Positions 12,188-24,560 are shown, counted from the stretch's first letter. The stretch: 64,000 bases of DNA from Lonicera japonica (GCA_021464415.1 JAKCWG010000816.1:210553-274552); one strand, 5' to 3'. Translations and numbers: made by a program. Notes: generated by a model not told the origin, from the sequence alone.

Positions 12188-12483
12188 TTTAGTGATTAGT
12201 ATAAGAGGCTTATTTTATTTTATATTTTAAATAAAGGTATTTAAACAAATTTAAATACTATTTAATTAATAAAAAATATATTATGTATTACCTAAATTAC
12301 CCCCTTGTTATTTTTATGAAGTCCCAGTTATACCCTTCTAGGTTTGAAACGTATTCATATTCACTCGCGCGAAAACTGTGAGCCGCGAAGCCTTCAGTCG
12401 TGATTCTGAGCGTGGATCTAGGTTTTCAATTGCTATTGTATGAAGCTGTAGTCGTTCTCTGTAGCTCGTTCTTGAGTGATTCA

Positions 12484-15469
12484 ATGGATTTCGAAGGTTT
12501 TTCAAGGTAATAATTTGTAGCTTTTTGATGTTTTTCTTTGTTTAGGTTATTTTTGATAGGTTTGATTTTCGTTTTACTGTTAGTGATGTTCGTTGGATTG
12601 ATTTTCGTGCAATGTTATATTTGATTGTTGCTGTGAAAGTTAATAAGTTTTTCTACGATTTTTGTAAGAGCTGCATAGTTCAGTTTAGGATTAGTTATCT
12701 TCATTATTAGGTTGAGTTCGTTCAATGATATCTATGATTATTGTTGTGAAAGTATGGACTGCAAAGTTGTTGTTGCATTGAAACAGAGAAACTTTGCAGA
12801 GAAAAATGTACTGCAATGTATGAACTTTGCAGCAAAAATATGGAGTGCAAAGTTCATATTGCAGTGTATTGTGGACTGCAATGTATGAACTTTGCACCAA
12901 AAATATGGACTGCAAAGTTCATATTGCAGTGAATTACGGACTGCAAAGTTCACTTTGCAGTGAAATATGGAGTTTGCACCAAAAATATGGACTGCAAAGT
13001 TCATATTGCAGTGAATTATGGACTGCAATGTGAAGTTTGCACCAAAAATATGGACTGCAAAGTTCATATTGCAGTGAATTATGGACTGCAAAGTTCACTT
13101 TGCAGTGAAATATGAACTTTGCACCAAAATTATGGACTGCAAAGTTCATATTGCAGTTAGATGAGTAGTAGGTATTTAGCAAAATAGAGTTTGATGCGAT
13201 GTTTATCCGTTCTTATTTTCTTTGAATTTTTATAGGGATATTTCAAGTGGGGTCATTGCAATGATTTCTTTTAGTGGTAGTTCTTTTGGTGTTCGTATAG
13301 GGCTCGATTCTTCACTTTCCGAGCTCAAGGAATGTGTTTGTGAAAGATGGTCTGAGATTAATCATTGCTTGTTTGAAATGTATGTTATCCGTGATGAGAA
13401 AGAGATCGTTGTAAGCACCGACGAAGAAATTAGATGTATGATATGTGCTACTGTTATTAAGGGGGAAAATACCGTCAATGTCTTTGTGAGATTGGCAGAG
13501 TGTTCAAATTCCAATGCCGTGGCTAATGATACTTGTAGTGCATCAAGTGGTTCGGTAACTCGTTCAGACACCTCGGAGGTCCGTCAACCTCTAAAATCAA
13601 GTGTCTGGGCAAATGCAATAACTGGTGTCGGACAGAGATTTGAAGGTGGTGCAGAAGAGTTCCGTTTAAAGCTAAGGCAGTTTTCAATTGAGAGAGGTTT
13701 TGATTACAAGTTTAAAAAGAATGATGCTAGGAGAATAACGGTTGTTTGTAGTAAGGATGAGGAAAGGGGATGTCAATGGAGGATTCATGCTTCACAGAAA
13801 TTTAATCTACCGAACTTCTTTGTTATTAAAAGGATGGTTAGTGAGCATACTTGCGGTATCGGTTATAAGGATTTGAGAAAGCCGCCTATGAGTAGCAAGC
13901 TTGTGAAAAATGCTATTATGGACTTGGTTAGAGATAGGCCCCTTGTGAAGCCTTCGGAGATTATTGATGATTTTCGAAGGGACTACGGAGTTCGGTTGAG
14001 TTATTATTACGCTTACGCAGGAAGAGAGTTAGCTGTGAAGGAAATACACGGGGATGAGTCATTATCATACAACAACCTTGTTTGGTATTTGGAGGCCTTA
14101 AAGAAGACAAACCCCGGTAGCTACACCATACTTGAAGTCAATGAGGAGACCAATAAGTTTCAGAGATTATTTGTCTCATTTGAGGCTCAAATTTTTGGTT
14201 TTAAGTTTTGTCGTCCTCTATTATGCTTAGATGGGACATTCTTAAAAGGAAAGTTCAAGGGATGCATGCTAGCAGCTACAGGAATGAATGGCAATGGAGG
14301 TATGCTTATCTTTTTTTATCATTCGGTGCAAGCATGGTTTCATTATTCCGTGTTATTATTAGTATGTAAAAAAAGCATTAATTGTGAATTGATAATTATC
14401 TTCTTGTTTGTTTGATATTGTTGTAGAAATATTCCCTTTTGCCATGAGTGTTGTTGATTCGGAGACGGTGCAAAATTGGTGTTGGTTTTTGAACCATTTG
14501 AAGGTTATTTTGGCCAGTGACAGAGTTTTCACATTTATATCAGACAGGCATTGGGGTTTGGTGAAGTCGATAGCTGAAGTTTTTCCAAACTCTTATCATA
14601 GCTATTGTATGTGGCATTTGAAGAACAACCTGAGTACTTGTTTCTCGGCGAAAAGTAAGAAAAAATCGTTCATCTTGCAGTTGTTTGTGGATTGTGCATA
14701 TGCCTCTACACATCTTGAGTTTCAAAGTGCGTTTAATGATTTGAAAGGTGCTGCTGGAAATGAAATAAAAGATTTTCTACAAAATGCGCCGATAGATCAT
14801 TGGGCAAATGCCTATTTCCCCGGACAAAGGTATGGAATGATGTGTTCAAATATTGCGGAAAGCTTTAATGGCTGGATTGTGAAAGAACGTAGTCTACCCA
14901 TCACCTCGATGCTGGATAAAATTCGTTTGAAGTTGATGACCATGATGTCCAACCGACGTGAGAGTTCAAGAAGTTGGAACACAGTGTTATGCCCCGACAT
15001 GGAAAATATTTTGTCTGAGAAGATTAATGCGAGCAAGACGTGGAAAGTTACGAAGTCAACTGATTTTGTTTTCGAGGTTCAAGAGGAAAAAAGTCATAAG
15101 GTGGATCTTTACTACCGGCATTGTAGTTGCAATGCTTGGAAGATTGAAGGCTTTCCTTGCAATCATGCGGTGTTGTCAATTCTGGCCGATGAAAAATGTG
15201 TTTATGATTTTTGTGATCCTTGTTTTTTTAGCGTGAATTATCAGAGATCGTACTCGCATGCGATATTTCCTATCCCTAATGCTGATAGGCCGAGAGACGT
15301 GACAAATGGATTGCATATTTTGCCTCCAGGAGTGAAGAGAACCGTGGGTCGTCCAAAAAGGAACCGAATTCCAAATACTGGGTCAAAAGCGAGGAAGTTG
15401 CGTAAGTGCGGAAGGTGTCAACATCTTGGGTTTCACAACAAAAAGACTTGTTCGGAAAGTATTCATTAG
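12484..15469 (+). CDS. mudrA-like: mudrA-like MULE transposase (709 aa, three exons)
   Basis: Transposase that would cut and reinsert this MULE in the nucleus. Exons 12484-12506, 13236-14299 and 14427-15469 have GT..AG borders, and their phases match to give a 709-residue frame. In order it shows a PB1-like N-terminus (FGVRIGLDSSLSELKE), a MuDR-type DNA-binding region (about residues 145-220), and a MULE DDE core. The core has D340 in LCLDGTFLKG, D402 in FISDRHWG and E507 in SNIAESFNG, spacings usual for the family. A SWIM zinc finger follows (C595, C597, C607, H609), then a C-terminal zinc knuckle CX2CX5HX4C, one residue longer than usual. No stop or frameshift is seen. The ATG at 12484 is inferred from the small first exon; 13261 is the next in-frame ATG. 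Intron 1 (729 bp) contains minisatellite array 1. The Ulp1-like gene converges from the right. Confidence 0.88.
12752..13158. repeat. Hairpin minisatellite array 1 (transposase intron 1)
   Basis: About a dozen units of roughly 30 bp. The core CTGCAAAGTTCATATTGCAG and its exact reverse complement alternate, joined by short words such as TGAAATATGGA. It lies wholly inside the 12507-13235 intron. Open frames across it, rich in NFAVH/SLQ, arise from the repeat and are not genes. Confidence 0.9.
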
Positions 15470-15670
15470 TTTTAGTATATGTTGTGTACTAGTTGTTAAG
15501 TGCAGTTTACTTTTGATATTTCTTTTTGTTAATTTGAAGAGCTTGAAAAAATTGTTTTGTTTTTATTTGGATTTCTTTGAAGTTTTGATGATGGGAGATA
15601 TTTGTTTGTTAGACATATATGAAATGAATGGTATGGTTTTATTGTTCTTATCTGGATATGTTAATGTTAA

Positions 15671-16332
15671 TTGCAGATAAAATGGACTGCAATGTTTATT
15701 TTGCACCAAAAATATGTATTGCAATATGAACTTTGCAGTGAAATATGGACTGCAATATGAAGTTTGCAGTGAAATATGAACTGCAAAGTTCATATTGCAG
15801 TAAAACAGAAAAACTCTGCAGTGAAAATGTTGACTGCAATATGGACTTTGCAGTGAAATATGAAGTGCAATATGAACTTTGCAGTCAAATATGGACTGCA
15901 ATATGAACTTTGCACTGAAATATGAGCTGCAAAGTTCACATTGCAGTAAAATTTTCACTTGAAAATTCCTGTTGGAGTAAAAAGGTGGACTGCAAAGTCC
16001 ACATTGCAGTGAAATTTGCACTTGAAAATTCCTGTTGGAGTAAAAAGGTGGATTCCAAAGTTCACATTACACTGAAATATGTACTGCAACATGAACTTTG
16101 CAAAAAATTCTGGACTGCAAAGTTGATATTGCAGTCAAACAGATAAACTTTTCAGTGAAACATGGACTGCAAAGTTCTTATTGCAGTGAAAATATGGATT
16201 GCAATATGGACTTTGCAGTGAAATATGGACTGCAAAGTTCATATTGCAGTGAAACTTGAACTTTGCACCAAAAATATGGACTGCAAAGTTCATATTGCAG
16301 TGAAAATATGGACTGCAATATGAACTTTGCAG
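15671..16332. repeat. Hairpin minisatellite array 2 (between the convergent MULE genes)
   Basis: Same 20-bp core in both orientations, with diverged units (TTGCACTTGAAAATTCCTG type) in the middle. It fills the gap between the transposase stop (15469) and the Ulp1-like stop (16614). Confidence 0.9.
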
Positions 16333-16613
16333 CAAAAAAAAGCATAGTTGAAACCTTGTTTTTTCATAATCTGTGTTTTCCATAGCAGTGCATATTTGAA
16401 TTAGCACAAAACAATTCCAAAAACAAAATGTAAATGGCACCACACACAAACATAAAAAAAGAATTTGCACAAAACCATGATTGGATATTACTTACAATTT
16501 CAGCATGGCTGCATATTACTTACAATTTCATTTGTGCAAAAGTAAACTTTGAGATTTAGTAGACTAATATGTAACAAATATCTAAAGTTCTATAAACAAA
16601 AAATATGATGTTT

Positions 16614-19600
16614 CTATTGTTGGTCATCATCCTTGTCGTTCTTCAAAAACTCTAATGTTTTCATTCTTTCGATATGGTCTTCGAGCCTCCAGCAATAGGG
16701 TATATCCGTCAATATTAACCAAACTATGTGTGCACGTTTTTTGGACATCAAATCTTCGTCCTCGAATTCTTTTAGGATCTCTTGTCCTTGGACAAGCCTT
16801 TCTATAAACTCACACACATAGAGTGCACAATCAACACTACAATATGAAAAGAGTTTAGTGTTAGTATTTATAAATTTGACAAATTTTGAAACAAATAACT
16901 TTTATATATATATATATATATTACAAAATTCTGTGTATTTAACTTACGAAAATCCTTGTCGCGGGCATTCCTTTGAAATGATTTTAGTGTTATCCTCCAA
17001 TACCGTCATCCCAAGGTAAAGCAGTTTCATATTGAGGATGTCTGTCACGGCTTGTTTCTAAATAAAATTTTAAAGAACAATAATTATTCAGGAACATGAT
17101 TTAATAATCCTTTGAAAAGATTTAAAAATTGTTAAATCTTGTACCCTTACCATCTGTTTGGCATCTTCCAGGAATATGTTTTTCTTCTTGCCCCTTGGAG
17201 GCATTGTGTTGTAGTGTAACCATGTTCTTGTTCGAAGATCCAGGACAAGTAAAGTCCAGTGGAATCCGTGCTTGTCCTTTCTGTCTCTTGCGGTGTTCAT
17301 CGGAAATAGTAACAGATTTGTTCTAGCATCGACTTCATTTATTGTGTCGTTCAAGAACTTCCTTGCATTTTTTTCATTAGCATCTTTAACAAAAGTCTGT
17401 ATTAACAAAAAAAAATTACTGAGCAAAGTAATATCATTATTGAAAGATTGGAAAAGTTGATTATTTTGAAGTAGTTGATTACCCATGTCATAGAGGAGAA
17501 TATAATGCTCGTCGATTGATTTGGAAAGAATATCTTCTTCAAATGCATTGAGTACCAATCTATTATCTGTGTTCATGTAACATGTGTTATTATTCAAAAT
17601 GTGAACATAATTATATAAGAAAACCTTTAATTTTCTTTTTATGTATTACCTGTGTATCCACAAAACCATTGCACAGCAGGTCTTCTAACAGACTCGCTGT
17701 TATGTGGATATGGGTTTCATGGTTTTCCCAAGCAACAGTCCTGTATGATATTATAACATGAGAAATATAGCTAACTTTGTGGTGAGCAATTATTGTGCAA
17801 AATATGGACTGCAAAGTTAATATTGAAGTGAATATATGGACTGCAATATGAACTTTGCAGTCAAATATGGACTACAAAGTTCATATTGCAGTGAAATGTG
17901 GACTGCAATTTGGACTTTCGAATAAAAATATAGACTGCAATATGAACTTTGCAGTGAAAAAAGGAAACTGTGCAAATAAATGTGGACTGCAAAGTTCATA
18001 TTGCAGTGAAATATTGACTGCAATATGAAGTTGCGCCAAAAAATATGGACTGCAAAGTTCAGATTGCAGTGAGGATTTGGATTGCAATATGAACCATGAA
18101 CAATAAATTTGTACTGCAAAGTTCACATTGCAGTAAAATATGTACTGCAAAGTTCACATTGCAGTGAAAAAGTAAAAATTTGTAGTGAAAATATGGACTG
18201 CAATATGAAGTTTGCACTAAAATTATGGGATGGAATATGAACTTTCTTCTCTTTGCAGTGTATATATTCATTAATGATTTGTTGCAAAAGACAAGTTTTT
18301 TTGCAGTGATCATAAATATTGACAGAATAAATGATTAAAGAATTTACGTTGTATCTGCATGGTTGAAAAAGGTATTGATCAAATCTTGTTGATCTTTGTT
18401 GAAATACTTATATAATTTGCTCTTTTTGCTGATATTGGACAAGTCGGTTTTTGTTGGCGATCCAGGATGAGCTTCATAATCTTCGACATCAATTGAGTCT
18501 TTACTACCAGCAGGAGGAATATCAAATTTTGTTTCATCAATTTTTTTTCCCTTCCTATCAAGTTTAAGCTTTGATTTTCCTGCTTTCTTCTTTTCATCCT
18601 TATCAGAAGTGTCTTCCTTTTCATCCTTCTTGGGGATCTCTTTCCTGTCATAGTAAATAAAAACATTGTCGTCTTTTGAGATTCTTTCCCTCTTCTTTAG
18701 CCTTAGGATGAATGATTTCACTGTTGGCTCTTCCTGCTTTTCTTGAAGATTACGTGGTGGAGTTTGTTTGGTGAAAGGTTCTTTAGCAGCTGTTAGACAC
18801 TCAAAGTCAATGTAGTCGATTTTGTCATCGAATATCGGAGGGCTTTCAACTACATTGCTATCGATTAACTGCAGTTCCTTATTTGTTTTGTGCTTTAAGA
18901 ACCCGTCACTCTTTACTTGCATGAGAGTCTCCAACTGAATTACTCTTTCTAGAAGCTCCTTATTTTCCTGTGTTAATCTTTCATTCTCTTGTTTCAAACA
19001 TTCAACCATTTTGCTTTCACTATTCTCTGGAAGCTTCTGTTCAGTTGGAAGATATGCTTCTTCAGTTGGAAGCTTATGTTCCTTGACTTCCTTGAATTCT
19101 TCAGTAAGAAGCTTTTGCTCTGTTTCGGATACATCAGCAAGTACCTCCACCACCTAGATGTGTTAAAAAAGGGAAAGAGGGTGAAGATGTATTAAAAAAG
19201 AAGTTTCAGTTATTAATAATCTGAATTATTTTTGTGCTAAAACAAGTGTTTACAAAAAATATAAACTGCAAAGTTGATAATTCAGTGAAACAGAAAAACT
19301 ATGTACATAAAATATGGACTGCAAACTTAACATTGCAGTTAAATTTGCACTGCAAACTTAACATTGCAGTTAAATTTGCACTGCAAACTTCAGATTTCAG
19401 TAAATTTTGGACTGCAAACTTCACTTTCCAGCAAAATTTGCACTGCAAACTTCACATTGCAATTAAATTTGGACTGCAAACTTCACTTTGCAGCAAAATT
19501 TGCACTGCAAACTTCACATTGCAGTTAATTTTGCACTGAGAAGTTCATATTGGAGTAAAATTTGGACTGCGAAGTTCAAATTGCAGCAAAATTTGCACTG

Positions 19601-20973
19601 CAAACTTCACATTGCAGTTAATTTTGCACTGAGAAGTTCATATTGGAGTAAACTATGTACTGCGAAGTTCAAATTGTAGTGAAATGTGGAATGCAATATG
19701 GAATTTGCAGTGTGATGTGGACTGCAAAGTCCATATTGCAGTGAAAATATTGACTGCAAATATGAATTTTCGAATGAAATATGGACTGGAAAGTTCATAT
19801 TGCAGTGAAAATATTGACTGCAAAGTTCATATTGCAGTGAACCAGATAAACTACGCACCAACATATTTCTCTGCAATTTGGACTTTGCAGTCTAAAAAAT
19901 ATATTCGTAATTAGCAAGATATTTTGTGTAAGTACCTTTTCACTGTCCAATTTGTCAAAGGAAAGCTTAGAGATAGCTTCTCTAGCTTGAAAAAGATTCC
20001 ACCGAACAAATCTTGGTGTTTCTTCCTTGTATCTTTCAATTGGTTCAATTATTTTATAATGCTCACAGAACCAATATTGCAATTTTATGAAAAATAAATG
20101 TCAAATGAATGTACTACATTATCGTAGCTAATTTTTACAATAAAGTATTGAAATACTTATAAGAATTTGAAGGACACAGCCAGGAGTTTTGAAAGGCTTG
20201 TTGTAATATTTTTTGACGTTTTGCATCAAGTGGTTGTAGAATACTTTGGCCCATGCTATATTTCTTATGTTGTCAAAATCCTCTATGTGGGAAATGAAGG
20301 ACCAGCCAACTTTACCTTGTGAACTGGCCAGGAAAATAGTGACAACCATGTGCAGTATCATCAACCTAGCAAAGTCTTCTGCAGGTTCCTTGCCTTCTTC
20401 CTTCAAGGTCTTAATTAATGCCGAGACAATTGCATCTTTCTTTATAATATTCATATCTTTGAAGTGTCTCTTGATAAATTTCGATTCTGTTGCTTTGACC
20501 ATTGTCTTTGGAAAGAGCACCACTTCGTTTCCTACTTTGGGCAGCCCAAAAGTGAGTGCAAAGTCATCGGCAGTTAATTGTATTAGCTTATCCCCCATAA
20601 CAAATCCATCTTTCTCCAAGGAGTATAACCCCATAATTCGCATGATGGGCTTTGAGATTCTATCTATACTTTTGATATCTACTTTGTTTTCGTAGATAGC
20701 CTTGAAGAAAACCCCAAACGGTGTTCTCATGATTGCTTCAATGTGTGTTTGGGGTATATGATCTCTTTGTTCCTCAAGTAGTCTTACTATCAGCTGCAAA
20801 TTGCAGCGAAATACCGTTGGCTGGTTATCAGAAGATGTCTTAGCCTTTTTCTTAAGGCTTCTCCTTTGTGCCTTTGATTTTGCCTTCATTTTCGATGGAT
20901 TAGAAGATGTTTTCATCTTTCTAACCTTTGTTGGAGATCTTTGTACTGTTTCTGATGCTCTTTTCTTTGCCAT
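16614..20973 (-). CDS. Ulp1-like (C48) cysteine peptidase gene carried by the MULE
   Basis: Exons read leftward: 20973-about 20150, about 20082-19936, 19153-18348, 17740-17650, 17566-17483, 17396-17151, 17057-16948, 16836-16614. From exon 2 on, all borders are GT..AG and phases match; the exon 1/2 junction is unresolved. The N-terminal exon is basic (MAKKRASETVQ), then has a DUF1985/plant-mobile-like block (LTADDFALTFGLPKVG). Exon 3 is charged coiled coil. Exons 4-8 form the C48 domain: HGFHWTLLVLDL carries the catalytic His, CPRQGFS the oxyanion Gln, and VDCALYVCEFIE the catalytic Cys. The usual Asp position reads Asn (LHYNTM). Such enzymes remove SUMO or similar modifiers; a role in transposition is not established. 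A 5' UTR exon probably ends at 22156 (CAG|GTGAGC) and is spliced to 20998. No stop or frameshift is seen in the resolved exons. Confidence 0.8.
17803..18260. repeat. Hairpin minisatellite array 3 (Ulp1-like gene intron)
   Basis: Units of the same 20-bp core in both orientations, lying inside the 18347-17741 intron of the peptidase gene. Confidence 0.9.
19257..19892. repeat. Hairpin minisatellite array 4 (Ulp1-like gene intron)
   Basis: Inside the 19935-19154 intron. Many units use the variant core CTGCAAACTTCACATTGCAG, mixed with the AAGTTCATA form at the right end. Confidence 0.9.
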
Positions 20974-21053
20974 TTGATTTTAATTGCAGCTTTATCCTCT
21001 GCTAAAAGATGTGAAAGCAAGGCTGTCACAAAACATTGAATGCATATGTAAAA

Positions 21054-21890
21054 AAATATGAACTGCAAAGTTCATATTGCAGTGAAACAGAGAAACTATG
21101 CACAGAAATTTGCAATGCAATATGAATTTTGCAGTGAAATATGGACTGCAACATAAACCTTGCACCAAAGTTCGTAGAATATGAACTTTTAGAGTGAAAT
21201 TTGTATTGCAAAGTTCACATTGCAGTGAAATTTTCACTGCGAACTTCACATTGCATTGAAATTTTTACTGCAAAGTTCACATTGCAGTGAAATTTGCACG
21301 GCAAACTTCAAATTGTGTTGAATTTTTCACTGCAAACTTAACATTGCAGTGAAATTTGCACTTGAAACTTCCTGTTGGAGTAAAAGGTGAATTGCAAAGT
21401 TCACATTGCAGTGAAAATTGCACTACAAACTTCACATTGCAGTGAATTTTTCAGTGCAAAGTTCACATTGCAGTGAATTTTGGTGTGCCAACTTCACATT
21501 GAAGTGAAATTTGCACTGCAAACTTCACATTGCAGTGAATTTTTCAGTGCAAGCTTCACATTGCAGTGAAATTTTCACTGCAAACTTCACATTGCAGTGA
21601 ATTTTGGTGTGCCAACTTCACATTGAAGTGAAATTTGCACTGCAAACTTCACATTGCAGTGAATTTTGGAGTGAAATTTGCACTGCAAACTTCCTTTTGG
21701 AGTAAAAGATGTTCTGCAAATTTTACATTGCAATGAAATATGTAATACAATATGCAGCAAAATTTTGGATTGCAAAGTTCATATTGCAGTGAAATACGTA
21801 CTGCAATATGAACTTTGCAGTGAAATTTGGACTGCAAACTCACATTGTAGTGAAATTTGAACTGTAAACTTCAAATTGCAGTGAAATTTG
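21054..21890. repeat. Hairpin minisatellite array 5 (5' UTR intron of the Ulp1-like gene)
   Basis: Longest array, dominated by the AACTTCACA variant. It contains larger internal duplications (a word starting TTGGTGTGCCAACTTCACAT recurs about 120 bp apart). It lies in the inferred 22155-20999 5' UTR intron. Confidence 0.9.
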
Positions 21891-22156
21891 TTAGAAAACA
21901 TCAGAGAAATCTATGAAAATCATTGATACATCCTTAAGCATAAAGAACGATACGAGGTGCGATGTGAACTTTGCAGTAGGAAATGAGTGTTTTAAGTGGT
22001 GACTAGAAACCCTAGCTATCATAAATAGTCGAAAAATGTGCAAATATTGCAGAATCGGTTACTAGAAAGCCTGATTCTCATCAAAAGCAGATGAACACGC
22101 AAATTATAAGCCCTAAAAAACGAGGAAGAGCGATAGGGAGAAACATAAAGCTCACC

Positions 22157-22444
22157 TGCGATAGTATGATCGTCTTTGATGGTTTAAAAGGAGTCCGGCG
22201 GTATGAAAATTACGTCGACTAGGGTTTCTTCGGTGTTCTCTGTTCTTCTTCTTCGCTGGTGTCGGTTGGTGTTACGTGGTTTCGAAGATGGTGGAATGCA
22301 GAATGAGAGGGAAAATGGGAGGGTAGTATTGTCCTTTCGTGATAAAATGTACATTGGTAATTCTGTAATTGTTAGTTTATTTTAAGGGTTGAGTGGTCTT
22401 TTTGGTATGAAAAAAAATGACACATGTCATTTTATTAATAGAAT
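22157..22444. promoter_or_regulatory. Probable promoter/5' UTR region of the Ulp1-like gene next to the right TIR
   Basis: The region between the TIR and the inferred 5' UTR donor (22156) includes a pyrimidine-rich stretch on the plus strand (GTTCTTCTTCTTCGCTGG). In MULEs the TIR and adjacent DNA usually act as the promoter. No TATA box is assigned. Confidence 0.4.
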
Positions 22445-22533
22445 GCAAAATAGGCCCTTCATTTAGAAAAAATTTATTCATTGGCTTTATTGTGAAATTC
22501 ATTTTTCAATAAGCCCTATATTTTAATTGCCCG
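22445..22533 (-). repeat. MULE right terminal inverted repeat
   Basis: The reverse complement begins CGGGCAATTA and contains TGAATTTCAC, AATGAATAA and AATGAAGGGCCTATTTTGC, matching the left TIR in order. Confidence 0.75.
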
Positions 22534-22542
22534 ATGAAAAAA

Positions 22543-22886
22543 TTACTCATTTTTAGAAGGTATAAGTAATGCAATTTCCATAGTAAATCAACTTCATGTT
22601 TTTACAAAATTCCCATATAAATGAACAAATTAAAAAAGAGCTCGAAGAAAGTAGGACTATGAACTTGAAATGGATGAAGAAAAAGACAAAAGCTTGGTAG
22701 GTGCATACCCATGTGGGTCCGAGATTGGCGAATTGGTGCGAATGGGATAGAGCAAGTGCTTTTTCTTTTGGACAAAAATACTCTTTACAACTTTTAGCAC
22801 TCAATCTATCTATTAATTGAGAATTTATCATTAATTGAAAGTGAAACTCTATTAAGGATGCTCAATCTAACAACATCAATTAAGGT
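22543..22886. other. Residual NLR intron sequence
   Basis: AT-rich spacer between the MULE and the copia relic; nothing recognised. Confidence 0.4.
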
Positions 22887-23432
22887 TTGGCGCTCCTTAA
22901 GTCAGACCACGATCGATCATGGTGTGGCAGTGGACTTTTCGCAGCTTAGCTAGATCAATAATGGTCCACCATTATCGATTTAGGTCCTAGGCAAGTGCAA
23001 TTTTTGGTTTATCTATGAGGTAAAATTGCGTCATCTTAAAATACATTGAGAGCTAAAATTGAGAGAATTTTTCTTGTGTATTTATAATCAACTCTTTGTT
23101 CTTATAATCAATAAAAGCTATCATATGTGTGGATTACTAGCGTTTACGCCGACACCACGACGAAACCTAGCTTGCCTTATCCGATGTTTTTTTTTTCTCT
23201 ATTATTAATGTGCTTGTTGTGGTGGTTACTTCAATCGGGTAATCCTTTGAGCTTCTATAATCATTCCACGTTGCGTCATGCTCAGTCTTAAGTGATTTAG
23301 CGCAACAAGTTGGTATCAAAGGCTAAAATGAGAAAGGTGGGATTTGTGTTGCACGCCAAGTATTTGATAAAAAAATTAGGTGAGATTTTTCAATCATTGT
23401 CTCATTTATTGGTTTGTCTTGTTCACTGGTGA

Positions 23433-23636
23433 TTGAAGATGTCTACTTCTAAGACCTCAAAGGTGTCAGTGATAAAATTCAACATAGAGAAATTCTATGG
23501 CAAGTTGATAAATTTTGGCATGTGGCAATTCCAAATACGAGATGTCTTGATCCAACAGGATTTTCATAAGGCATTATTAGATGTGGCAACTAAGCCCACG
23601 GTGATGAAGATGTTGAATGGGAGGAGTATTATTTGA
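23433..23636 (+). pseudogene. copia gag N-terminal fragment
   Basis: A 67-codon frame with the copia gag signature GMWQFQIRDVL, ending in a premature stop. Further gag sequence continues in other frames to about 24270. Confidence 0.75.
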
Positions 23637-24560
23637 AGGCTTATGCAATATCCTATTGCATCTAGCTCAAAATATGATATACTATGTTATGCATGAGAAA
23701 TCTGCAACTAGCATATGGAACATACTAGAAGAAAAGTACATGACTTCGTCTCTATCTCAAGAATAAGTTGTTCCATTTTGAATATGCTAGAGTTACATCA
23801 ATGAGTGAGCACATCGATGAGTTTAATAAAATCATTTATGATTTGTTAAACTTTAGATGAGGATAAAACTATTTTGCTGCTTAATTCACTTCTAGAGCCT
23901 ATGAACATTTAAGCACCACTTTGTTATATGGTAAGAATTCAATAAAGTATAAGGACTTTTTTTGGCACTATTAGGTAATAAGCAATGATGGAGGGAGAAA
24001 TTTGGTACATCATCCGATGCGTTGGTTACGTGGGGAAGGATATATGATTATAATCAAGCAAAGTACAACAATTGTCAGTCCCATTCACGTACTAACTACT
24101 TATATAACATGGAGTGATATAAGTGCAAAAGAAAAGGGCATATGGAAAAGAGTTATCCTAACGCTTGGGCAGATAAGGAGAAGAAGAAGAAAGTGGATGA
24201 TACCACCAATTCTGATACTTCATGGGAAGGTGACATTGACAGTATATTACTAGTTACTCCTAGGGAAAGCTCAACGGACAAGTGAATTTTAGAGTCACGT
24301 TGTTTGTACCATATGTGCCCAAATAAGGACGTTTTTCATACCTTGACGAAGGTGAATGGAAGTATAGTTTTGATAGGCAATGATCAGGTTTGTAGGACGA
24401 AAGCTTTGTATTGGAACAATCAAGTTGAAGCTGTATGACGGAGTAGTCAGAACTCTAAGTGAAATCAGATACATCCCAGATCTTAATAAGAATTTGATTT
24501 CTTTGGGTTCAATATATTCTAACGGGTGCAAGATTGTGCTCGAGGGTGGAATGTTAAGGG

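Larger units (their letters stand above)
12090..22542 (+). mobile_element. Large MULE (about 10.4 kb) with transposase and Ulp1-like gene
   Basis: The element occupies about 12099-22533. The 9-bp word ATGAAAAAA directly flanks it (12090-12098 and 22534-22542), matching the TSD length of Mutator elements. The ends are imperfect inverted repeats of about 85 bp. Inside, a mudrA-like transposase reads rightward and a peptidase C48 gene reads leftward, converging near 15.5-16.6 kb. Five hairpin minisatellites occupy the noncoding gaps. Both genes are open across their splice junctions, apart from one unresolved junction in the peptidase gene. This suggests a recently active, possibly autonomous copy. 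MULEs carrying Ulp1-like genes are known in plants (Kaonashi-type). The AT-rich TSD could be coincidence, so the exact ends carry some uncertainty. Confidence 0.82.

Noticed and set aside
12691..13182. Several 70-120-codon open frames (Cys/Phe/His-rich) in the minisatellite
   Set aside because: They arise from translating the 20-bp hairpin repeat in several frames on both strands. The same peptide-like words recur in arrays 2 to 5, and this stretch lies in an intron of the transposase gene.
12752..21890. CRISPR-like array of regular repeats
   Set aside because: The units are contiguous, variable and palindromic without unique spacers, and the sequence is a plant nuclear genome.
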